64,000 nt of DNA from Planctomycetota bacterium (GTDB taxonomy: Bacteria; Planctomycetota; Phycisphaerae; UBA1845; UTPLA1). The position numbers and the translations under genes are program-made. The stretch spans positions 1 to 64,000 of the forward strand of contig JADJRI010000003.1 in the NCBI GenBank assembly GCA_016712275.1. The letters are read 5' to 3'. The notes under the pieces are model-generated. The model did not search any database, was not told the origin of the DNA, and saw nothing but the letters and a program-made list of their open reading frames with translations. Positions 51,823-59,480 of this stretch are shown here, piece after piece. Numbering within the stretch: the stretch's first letter is position 1; each line of letters opens with the position of its first letter.

Positions 51823-52278
51823 ATGGTCCGAACCATCATTGAACCGAAGCCGGGGATCGAAATGGGTCGCCTTGTCGTTACTATCGAGGTGGAAAATGTA
51901 GAAGATCGGGAGCGGGCTGATCGAGGCGAGATCCCACAAGATCAAATTCGCAGGATTGAGACCGAAGCTCTGGTTGATTCGGGCGCTTCGTTTCTTTCGA
52001 TGCCTGAACCCATGATTGAGGCTCTCGGCCTGAAATTTCATCGAAAGCGGGATTGCAAGACCGTCACGGGAGTCATAACCCTCAATGTCTATCGCGGCGC
52101 TCAACTGACGGTCGAAGGCAGAACTGTCACAGATGAGGTGCTGGGGCTTCCCGAAAATCGCCAAGTTCTCCTCGGGCAAATTCCATTGGAACGGCTCGAT
52201 TTCTGGATCGACATCGTCAATCATCGGCTCGTTGGCAATCCTGAACACGACGGACAGTGGATGGCGGAAGTGTTCTAA
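51823..52278 (+). CDS. Retropepsin-like aspartic protease family protein
   Basis: This 151-residue protein starts at ATG 51823, preceded by AAGGGAG. The motif EALVDSGASFLSMP matches the DTGA/DSGA active site of clan AA aspartic proteases, and GQIPLERLDFWIDIVNHRLVGNPEHDG resembles the second half of the family in small bacterial members. One monomer has one active-site Asp, so it would work as a dimer. It has no signal peptide. Its stop codon is formed at the IS630 insertion point: TA from the target plus the first A of the element. The target of this type of protease is not known. Confidence 0.75.
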   Translation: MVRTIIEPKPGIEMGRLVVTIEVENVEDRERADRGEIPQDQIRRIETEALVDSGASFLSMPEPMIEALGLKFHRKRDCKTVTGVITLNVYRGAQLTVEGRTVTDEVLGLPENRQVLLGQIPLERLDFWIDIVNHRLVGNPEHDGQWMAEVF

Positions 52279-53440
52279 GTTAAGACGCAGAATGATTCAA
52301 TAGTTTTCCCATTTCGGTCGACCTTTCTAATGACGGCGGAGCCGTCAGGAGGTCGGTATGGGATATGGAATTCGGTTGTCTCTCGCGGAGCGGGAGGCGT
52401 TGGACGGTCTTCGGTTCCGCACGCCGTCCGCGGATGTCTTTCGCAATTGTCTGATTCTGTTGATGTCGGATTCGCGGGACACAATTGCTTCGATTGCCGG
52501 TCGTTTGGGTTGCGCGACCGCCACGGTTGCTCGCATTCGACGCCTGTATCGCATGGGCGGTATCGGCGCCCTGCATCCGACCAAGCCGCCGGGACGCCGG
52601 AGCCGCGCCACGCCTGCCTATCTCAAGAAGATGAAGCGGGTTGTCGACACCAATCCCATGAAATTGGGCTACGGCTTTTCGGTCTGGTCGGCCACCCGGT
52701 TGGCCGCCCACATGGCCAAGGAAACCGGCATCCATTTCAGCGACGATCAGATGCGTCGATTGCTGCATCAGGTGAATTACTCGTTTCATCGTCCCAGCAC
52801 ACCCTCAAAGGCAAACGCGACGAGGCCGCCTACGAAAAGGCCCGCCGCAAGCTGATCGGTCTAAAAAAACGCCCTGAAGAATGATGCCGCCGAGGCGCTG
52901 ATCTATCAGGATGAAGTCGAAATCCATCGGCACCCGGCGGACGCGCATGTGGGCGCCGGTCGGCAAGCAGCCCGAAATACCCTCGCCGGGCAAGAACGAA
53001 AAAGGTGGTGTACGGCGGGGTGGACTGTGCCACTGCCAAAATCACCACGCTCATCGCGGACACCAAGAGCGGCTGGAATTTCATCGCGTTTCTGACCGCG
53101 TTGCTCAAGGCCTACGGCAACCGAAAAATCCGTCTGGTTTGTGACAACGCCCGCTATCACCACACCAAGGCCGTCAGAGCCTTTTTGGAGACACAAACCG
53201 ATCGACTGACGATCTTCTGGCTCCCGACGTATTGTCCCAGCCTGAACCTGATCGAACGGCTCTGGGGTCACCTGAAACGCACCGTGTTGGCAAACGTCCT
53301 CTTCAAAACCGTCGAAGACCTTGCTGACGCATTCCGGCAAGGCGTCGGCCGAATCAATGGACACCGAAACAAAATGGGATTCATGTTCGATCATGACCAT
53401 GTCCGGAACAATGCTGCATGAATCATTCTGCGTTACAACT
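52278..53440 (+). mobile_element. IS630-family insertion sequence, 1163 bp
   Basis: The left end AGTTAAGACGCAGAATGATTC at 52278 and the right end (complement AGTTGTAACGCAGAATGATTC, ending 53440) match at 18 of 21 positions. A TA dinucleotide flanks each side (52276-52277 and 53441-53442), as expected for IS630 target duplication. It encodes a DDE transposase on the plus strand. Confidence 0.9.
52358..53421 (+). CDS. IS630-family transposase, frame-disrupted
   Basis: The N-terminal DNA-binding part (ASIAGRLGCATATVARIRRLYRMGGIGAL) and the DDE catalytic core are visible: first Asp in IYQDEVEIH, second in VCDNARYHHTKAV, Glu in YCPSLNLIERLWGHLKR. Four frame changes occur: C-run 52793-52795, A-run 52863-52869, a probable lost dinucleotide near 52935-52940, and the A-run 52999-53003. 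All sit at homopolymers or a GGCG site, so errors explain them better than decay. Corrected, the protein is about 350 residues. Confidence 0.85.
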
Positions 53441-53532
53441 TAGGAGTTGGCCGGTCGACCGTTAGCTCTGGTCCTTTGTGCCTTAATTATGGCACTATGC
53501 GACTCTCTGTAAACCCGTGGGCAGGTCCCGAT

Positions 53533-54459
53533 TCACTTGCGGTTCGACGTTTCCTTCTTTGCCTTTTCCACCCACCCGTCAAAATCAACACCGCCCTTCG
53601 GCTGTTTCGCGTCTTTGTCAAACTGCGCAAGTCGCGCCTTGAAAATCTCATTTTTCGACTTCAACTTCACCGCGTTTCGCAAGCTCTCGATCGCCTGCTT
53701 CACATCGCCCTCCTGCTTCGCATCGCCGGCTGAGCGCATTAAGAACCCGACGCCCAGCCTGAAGAACGAATACGAATCCTTCCCATCGCTTTGAAGCAGT
53801 TGCGAATAGGTGCGCATGCCCTCTTCGATTTCCGCCGGCGTTCCGCCGAGCATGTACGCATCGCCCAGCTCGCGCTGCATCGACAACAAGCGGCTTTCGG
53901 CGGCCCGTCGCTTCAGCACTCTCGGATCGGCTGCCTCCAGCACCGGCGCTCTTACTTCGAATTTACCCGGCTTGTACTTTTTCTTGATGAATTCCTTTTC
54001 GATGGTGTCGATCTTGGGATTGATGTCCCGAACAAAACCATTCTCGTCGATGGCCAGAACGGTCGGCAGCTTTTCGGCCAGAGAAATATCGAGCGGATCG
54101 TGCAAGATGGGAATCTTCAGCGCCTTCCATTTGACAAAGAGCGCCGCACGCTCCCGGTCCTGCTCGTGCATCACACCGACGACGGCCAGCTTTTTCTTTT
54201 TGCGAAAATTCTTCGTCGAGCCGATCCAGTCTTCGAGCAAAGCCACGCTCTCGGCATGCCACGGCGCGAAATGTACGATGACCAGCTTTGTGTCGCGGAA
54301 CGAATCAATTGAAATGACCTCACCGCCCGACGCTGATTTCAAGACCAACGGTGCGATCGGCTCACCCGTTTTCCACGGAGCGCCCCACGCCTGTGCAGCG
54401 GCGGCCGATAAAAGCACAACAACGATGAACATGCACCAACGGCATTCAATTTTCAACAT
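53533..54459 (-). CDS. Exported thioredoxin-like protein without active-site cysteines
   Basis: ATG 54459 begins a signal peptide (FIVVVLLSAAAAQAWGA). Residues of about 30-160 follow the TlpA/AhpC-like thioredoxin pattern (PLVLKSASGGEVISIDSFRDTKLVIVHFAPW). The position of CxxC reads WHAE, and the cis-Pro region is KLPTVLAIDENG. It therefore probably does not catalyse disulphide exchange. The C-terminal part is helical with TPR-like units (GMRTYSQLLQSDGKDSYSFFRLGVG; DVKQAIESLRNAVKLKSKNE). A periplasmic binding or scaffolding role is an inference. It is divergent from the nuo genes. Confidence 0.75.
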   Translation of the reverse strand: MLKIECRWCMFIVVVLLSAAAAQAWGAPWKTGEPIAPLVLKSASGGEVISIDSFRDTKLVIVHFAPWHAESVALLEDWIGSTKNFRKKKKLAVVGVMHEQDRERAALFVKWKALKIPILHDPLDISLAEKLPTVLAIDENGFVRDINPKIDTIEKEFIKKKYKPGKFEVRAPVLEAADPRVLKRRAAESRLLSMQRELGDAYMLGGTPAEIEEGMRTYSQLLQSDGKDSYSFFRLGVGFLMRSAGDAKQEGDVKQAIESLRNAVKLKSKNEIFKARLAQFDKDAKQPKGGVDFDGWVEKAKKETSNRK

Positions 54460-54760
54460 TTTCACAACCCCCGGGCCATGAGCCGACAATTCTGATTGAC
54501 TTACCCTTTCGATCGGCACACTTCACCACCCTGACTGTTCCAGCAGGCCCATTCGGATTACTGTAATCTCCGACGCGTTTTCACCGCAAATCCTGCATTT
54601 CGAGGGCCGTTGCGGGTCAGTTTTGGCCGCCAAGCTCTGTGGTGTCGACAGCGCCTATCGCTATACTCCCATCATGGATATTCTTGCAGGTTTCCCGCCC
54701 TTTCGAACGTGATCGGGCCTGTGAAATCTCGACGGCCAAGTGCCCGCGAGGCAACTGTTT

Positions 54761-55348
54761 ATGGCAACCGCCCGTGAGTATTTTCAAAACATCTTCGACA
54801 CCGTTCGCACCATTGCGATCGGCATGCGGATTACGCTCAAGTACTGCTTCGCCAAGACGGTGACGGTGCAATATCCGGATGTCGCACCCGTCGTGAAATC
54901 GCGGTTTCGCGGGTTTCACTGGTTCGAGGCTGAGAAGTGCATCGCCTGCGACCAGTGCGCCAAGGCCTGCCCGGTCGATTGCATCTACATCGAAAAAGGC
55001 GGGCCACGAAAGATCGACAAGGCGTCTGGTGTGGCCGTGGGAGGGGCGCTGGAGCGATATGCAATCGATTATTCGAAGTGCATGTTTTGCGCGCTGTGCT
55101 GCGATCCGTGTCCGACGGATTGCATTCACATGGGAGAGAACCACGACCTGTCGGCCTATACGCGCGAAGACATGATTGTTGAATTCACCGATCTGGCCAA
55201 GCAGGGCAAGCAAACGCCGGAACCGTATTGGATGCAGAAGCCGGACATGCCGGCGTGGGCTTCCGACATGAAGAGCCGTTGGGAAGAACGGGCGAAGCCC
55301 GTTCGAGAGGAAATGTTGAAGGCTTTGCAGCCGTCGAAGGGAAGCTAA
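54761..55348 (+). CDS. nuoI: NADH-quinone oxidoreductase subunit I
   Basis: Two 4Fe-4S ferredoxin motifs are clear: CIACDQCAKACP near residue 60 and CMFCALCCDPCP near residue 110. Around them are the NuoI-type segments RFRGFHWF and LSAYTREDMI. NuoI carries clusters N6a and N6b on the hydrophilic arm of complex I. ATG 54761 gives about 195 residues, near family length. It lies upstream of nuoA, not between nuoH and nuoJ as in the canonical operon. Confidence 0.9.
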   Translation: MATAREYFQNIFDTVRTIAIGMRITLKYCFAKTVTVQYPDVAPVVKSRFRGFHWFEAEKCIACDQCAKACPVDCIYIEKGGPRKIDKASGVAVGGALERYAIDYSKCMFCALCCDPCPTDCIHMGENHDLSAYTREDMIVEFTDLAKQGKQTPEPYWMQKPDMPAWASDMKSRWEERAKPVREEMLKALQPSKGS

Positions 55349-55442
55349 GCACACAAGAAGACATGTTTAGCCCAGTCGCGCAGCGACCGGGCGATCGCGG
55401 AGTGGCACAAAAACCAAAGTGCTAATCCCTTGGATCTGACAA

Positions 55443-55880
55443 ATGGGACACGATCTCGTCATCGGAATACTGCTCTTTTTCGTCGCCGGTTTTCTCATGG
55501 CGTTTGCCGCACTGTTGGTCGGCAAATTCCTTCGAACATCGCTGCCTCACCCGGACAAAGACGCGGCCTATGAATGCGGCGAGCCGACGATCGGTTCGAG
55601 CTGGGTGCAGTTCGACCTTCGCTTTTATGTCGTCGCGCTGGTGTTCCTGATCTTCGATATCGAAATCGCCCTCTTTTATCCGTGGGCGGTGGTTTACAAG
55701 TCGGCCGGCATCGCGGCGCTATGGGATATGCTGTTCTTCTTCGCGGTGCTTGTGCTCGGCTTCCTGTATCTGTGGCGGTTCGGTTATCTCGACTGGGTTC
55801 GCGCGACGGAGGGGCAGTCCCGCAAGTTCGACGCGAAGCCCGATGATGACCTTGGCAAGGCCGCCCGGCAGTGGGCGTGA
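55443..55880 (+). CDS. nuoA: NADH-quinone oxidoreductase subunit A
   Basis: Small membrane subunit of complex I with three helices. The family motif AAYECGEPTIGSSW followed by FDLRFYVVALVFLIFDIEIALFYPW is complete. 145 residues with a longer charged C-terminal tail. It is followed by nuoB after 55 bp. Confidence 0.95.
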   Translation: MGHDLVIGILLFFVAGFLMAFAALLVGKFLRTSLPHPDKDAAYECGEPTIGSSWVQFDLRFYVVALVFLIFDIEIALFYPWAVVYKSAGIAALWDMLFFFAVLVLGFLYLWRFGYLDWVRATEGQSRKFDAKPDDDLGKAARQWA

Positions 55881-55935
55881 TACGACGCTCACTCCACCAA
55901 GCATCGCTCGCAACGACGAGTGAAGGACAATCAAC

Positions 55936-56472
55936 ATGAGTTGGATCGAAAACAGATTTGAAGAAGGCATGATCATCACATCGCTCGACTGGGCGATCAA
56001 CTGGGGCCGCACATGCAGCATCTGGCCGATGACCTTCGGCCTCGCCTGCTGCGCCATCGAGATGATGGCCATCGGCGCGAGCCGGTTCGACGTGGACCGC
56101 TTCGGCGCCGGTGCCTTTCGCGCCAGCCCAAGGCAGGCCGACCTGATGATCGTCGCCGGCACCGTCACCTACAAAATGGCCAGCCGCGTGAAGCGACTTT
56201 ACAACCAGATGCCCGAGCCGAAATACGTGATGGCGATGGGCGCCTGTACCATCGGCGGCGGGCCCTATTTCAAGAACGGCTACCATGTCGTGAAGGGCGT
56301 GGATCTCGTCGTTCCGGTCGATATCTATGTTCCCGGTTGCCCGCCGCGACCGGAGGCGCTCATTGAAGGCCTCATGCGGCTGCAGGACAAAATTAGGCAT
56401 CAGACCGTCGCGCGAGATCGTTGGAACTCAGTGAAGGATGCGGCGTTTTCACCTGCGACCGGGGCGAATTGA
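55936..56472 (+). CDS. nuoB: NADH-quinone oxidoreductase subunit B
   Basis: Carries cluster N2 next to the quinone site. The ligand cysteines are in GLACCAIEMMA, MGACTIGGGP and YVPGCPPRPEAL. The length of 178 residues is normal. ATG 55936 follows AAGGACAATCAAC. A tandem hairpin-repeat array separates it from nuoC, which is unusual inside an operon. Confidence 0.96.
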   Translation: MSWIENRFEEGMIITSLDWAINWGRTCSIWPMTFGLACCAIEMMAIGASRFDVDRFGAGAFRASPRQADLMIVAGTVTYKMASRVKRLYNQMPEPKYVMAMGACTIGGGPYFKNGYHVVKGVDLVVPVDIYVPGCPPRPEALIEGLMRLQDKIRHQTVARDRWNSVKDAAFSPATGAN

Positions 56473-56500
56473 TACGCGACTGATAGAACTCGTGCAAAGG

Positions 56501-56600
56501 CGTGGCATCAGCTGAAAGCTGAAGTGTGGCATCGGCTGACAGCCGAAGTGTGGCACCGGCCAACAGCCGAAGTGTGGCACCGGCCAATGGCCGGTGCCGA
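56501..56600. repeat. 24-bp tandem hairpin-repeat array between nuoB and nuoC
   Basis: Four units of the type GTGTGGCATCGGCTGACAGC + CGAA, about 24 bp each. The last unit closes with GGCCAATGGCCGGTGCC, so it folds on itself. The words match the array at 321-420. Confidence 0.85.
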
Positions 56601-56650
56601 ACGTTGCCCTCGACATAATCCGTGGAGTCAACACGAAGGACGACGCTGGT

Positions 56651-57214
56651 ATGGCACCCGAAGAAATAGCGGACTTACTCAAGAAACAATTCAGCGACAA
56701 GATCGCCGGCTTCACCTTTGAAACCGCCCATCCGCGAATCGAAGTCCGCGCGGACGCATGGCCGGAGGTTGCAAAATTCCTGCGAAACGATTCGCGATTG
56801 CAGCTTAATTTTCTCCGCTGCATCACTGCGGTCGACATGCTCGAGGATGAGCAGTTCGTCGTCGAGTACGATCTCTTCTCCGCTCGCATGTCGGCAAAAT
56901 CGGGCAGCCCGTGGACGATCACGAATGAAGTCGCGATTGCCGTGAAAGTGCCGAGAAACAGCGCCACCATCCCGACCGTCGCACACGTCTGGCGGGCGGC
57001 CGACTGGCATGAGCGCGAAGCCTATGACCTGATGGGCATCAACTTCACCGGCCATCCCGATTCCGTCACCGATCACGACGGCACGCACCCGCGCCGCATT
57101 CTCTGTCCGGACGACTGGGTCGGCCACGCGCTGCAGAAGGACTATAAATTCCCGATGGAGTACCACGGCATTCCGGCCGTCACCGAGCACGAGCAGACGA
57201 GGCCGATACACTGA
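56651..57214 (+). CDS. nuoC: NADH-quinone oxidoreductase subunit C
   Basis: The 30-kDa subunit of the complex I hydrophilic arm. VAHVWRAADWHEREAYDLMGINFTGHPD and RRILCPDDWVGHALQKDY are the family signature. ATG 56651 is preferred because AAGGA precedes it. An upstream ATG at 56594 would translate part of the repeat array. 187 residues. It is followed after 27 bp by a Uma2-type gene rather than nuoD. Confidence 0.93.
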   Translation: MAPEEIADLLKKQFSDKIAGFTFETAHPRIEVRADAWPEVAKFLRNDSRLQLNFLRCITAVDMLEDEQFVVEYDLFSARMSAKSGSPWTITNEVAIAVKVPRNSATIPTVAHVWRAADWHEREAYDLMGINFTGHPDSVTDHDGTHPRRILCPDDWVGHALQKDYKFPMEYHGIPAVTEHEQTRPIH

Positions 57215-57241
57215 TCGGAAGCTGAGTGCTTTGAGATCGCC

Positions 57242-57871
57242 ATGATTCGCATGAACGCCACATCTCGAAAATCACGAATCGGCCGAAAGGTGCGGATGTC
57301 GGAGCGAGACTACCTGCGTCGCGTCGATGCGCCAGGCAGCGTTTCTGAAATATTTGACGGAGTCTTGCAAGTGTCGCCGAGTCCAATCCCATCGCATAGC
57401 TATTGGCAGCGGCTCATTTTTCGCCACCTCGATCAATACTCCATTCTCAATCCGCGCTCGATCAATTATGTCGATCAGGACAACGACGTGGTGATCGGCG
57501 GCCGTGCCGGCGCGACGCGTCCCCGTCCCGACATCACGGCTTATCGCGATTTTCCTTCGCTCGAAGAATTGGTGAAGCGCGACGACTGGTCATACTTCTG
57601 TCCGATCCTCGTTGTGGAAATCGTCTCCAGACGGCGAATAAAAAAGGACATTGAGCGAAATCGAAACCTCTATTGGGCTGCAGGCGGAATCGCGGAATAC
57701 TGGATCGTCGATCCAACGAAAGACGCGAAACGTCCGACAATGACGGCTCTCTATCGTTTGATCGGGCGGCCCGATTGGACGCAAAAGCGATTTGCATTTA
57801 CGGACGAGTATCAATCGTCCGTGCTCGAAGGCCTTTCAATTTGTTTAAAGGAACTCCACGCGAGGCGCTAA
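57242..57871 (+). CDS. Uma2-family (DUF820) PD-(D/E)xK endonuclease-like protein
   Basis: About 209 residues. The Uma2 pattern is visible: FDGVLQVSPSPIPSHSYWQR, ATRPRPDITAYRDFP, PILVVEIVSRRRIKKDIERN with the Glu of the nuclease core, and YWAAGGIAEYWIVDP. The family is greatly expanded in cyanobacteria and planctomycetes; its biological role is unclear. It lies between nuoC and nuoD on the same strand, with short gaps of 27 and 32 bp, so it is probably transcribed with them. Confidence 0.85.
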   Translation: MIRMNATSRKSRIGRKVRMSERDYLRRVDAPGSVSEIFDGVLQVSPSPIPSHSYWQRLIFRHLDQYSILNPRSINYVDQDNDVVIGGRAGATRPRPDITAYRDFPSLEELVKRDDWSYFCPILVVEIVSRRRIKKDIERNRNLYWAAGGIAEYWIVDPTKDAKRPTMTALYRLIGRPDWTQKRFAFTDEYQSSVLEGLSICLKELHARR

Positions 57872-57903
57872 TCCGCCATCGCTCATTGAAACGCGAGCAG
57901 ACT

Positions 57904-59101
57904 ATGCCAGACCTCATTTTAGAAGCCCAGCCCGACATCAATCTCGACCTCACGGCCGATCGCATCCAGCAGGACGACATGCCCACCGAGGAAATGCTCG
58001 TCAACATGGGGCCGCAACACCCGGCCACCCACGGCGTGCTTCGCGTCGTCCTGCGCACCGATGGCGAGATGGTGCTCGAGTCGGTCCCGCACATCGGCTA
58101 TCTCCACCGCTGCCGAGAAAATCGGCGAGACGGTGCAGCCCTATCAATATGTGCCCTACACCGATCGCATGGACTACCTGGCGGGCATGAACAACAACCT
58201 CGCGTTCGCGCTGGCCATCGAAAAGCTCACCGGCCTCGAAACCGAAATCACCGCCCGAGCCAAGTACATCCGCATCATCTTCTCGGAACTGAACCGCATT
58301 GCGTCGCACTTGGTTGCAATCGGCACCTATGGCCTCGACCTCGGCGCGTTCACGCCGTTTCTCTATTGCTTCCGCGAGCGCGAATACATCCTCGACATGT
58401 TCGAAAACACCTGCGGCGCGCGGTTGACCTATAGCTACATCACTGTCGGCGGCGTGACGCAGGATGTGCCCGAAAACTTCATCGATGTCTGCACCGAGTT
58501 TCTCGATTACTTCGAGCCGAAGATCGACGAATACAACAACCTGCTCTCCTACAACCACATCTTCGTGAAGCGCACCGCGAACGTCGGTGTCATCACCGCG
58601 GCAGATGCGATCGAATACGCCCTCTCCGGCCCCGTGCTCCGCGGCTCCGGCGTGGCGCTCGACGTGCGCCGGGCCAAGCCCTACGGCGGCTACGAGGAGT
58701 TCGAGTTCGACATCCCCGTCGGCGATGGCCGAAAAGGGCAGGTCGGCGATTGCTGGGACCGCTACTTCGTCCGCATGTGCGAGATGGAACAGTCCGTGCG
58801 AATCATCCGCCAGGCGCTGGAAAAACTGCGCGGCACGGCCGGCCAGGAAACGCTGCACAAGAAGGGCAAAACCATCAAGCTGCCGGACGACGAAGTCTAC
58901 CTCGAAATCGACAACCCCCGCGGCCACCTCGGCTTCTTCGTCAAGGGCGACGGCGGAGCAATTCCGGCGCGCGTGAAGGCGCGCGGGCCGAGCTTCTGCA
59001 ATCTCAGCGTGACCGAAAAGGTGGGCAAAAACGTTCTGCTCGGCGACATGGCCGCGATCATCGGCAGCATCGACGTAGTCATGGGTGAAGTGGATCGGTA
59101 A
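57904..59101 (+). CDS. nuoD: NADH-quinone oxidoreductase subunit D, frameshifted
   Basis: The 49-kDa subunit lining the quinone cavity. MGPQHPATHGVLRVVL is the family start signature. At 58111-58114 the frame changes. Restoring a lost GC dinucleotide (TGCGCCGAG instead of TGCCGAG) joins GYLHRC to AEKIGETVQPYQYVPYTDRMDYL. The rest (LERIASHLVAIGTYGLDLGA-like segment, PEPYGGYEEFEFDIPVG-like segment, C-terminal LLGDMAAIIGSIDVVMGEVDR) is normal. About 400 residues after correction. The nuo genes stop here; E-H and J-N are not in the window. Confidence 0.93.
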
Positions 59102-59480
59102 TTATCCAATCCATTGGTTCTGCGTCACAACCGCAAGCACCAGCCCACAGCGCGGTATTCCGCATGAAAAGTTGGCTTTTGCGCACAACTCAATCGCTTG
59201 ATACCAAGTTCAAGCCGACTGTTGCTTTTTCCACACCCACCGGCTCGCCCACAAGTCAAAACTCGACCCAACACGAATCATCGCGCGAATAGTCGCACAA
59301 TTACGCGGCGGTGCCATCACACAACGACCTCCCCTTCTTATGGCACATCGATTGCATGAACAAAACACGTTGAGCTATTGCGCAGATTGAATCTCTATTG
59401 CACATCTCAGCCCAGTCAAATGGGAATCGAACAGGGCCGGACGGCGACCAAGTTGACTGAGTCGAGGGGAGGCCCGAAAC
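59102..59480. other. Intergenic region, no gene seen
   Basis: No supported coding frame, no clear terminator and no member of the hairpin families were seen between nuoD and the cytochrome gene. It presumably holds the cytochrome promoter. Confidence 0.5.

Noticed and set aside
52855..52880. A AAA AAC slippery-like run in the IS630 transposase, suggesting programmed -1 frameshifting
   Set aside because: Three other indels in the same gene occur at non-slippery sites and need different shifts. Sequencing error explains all of them more simply.
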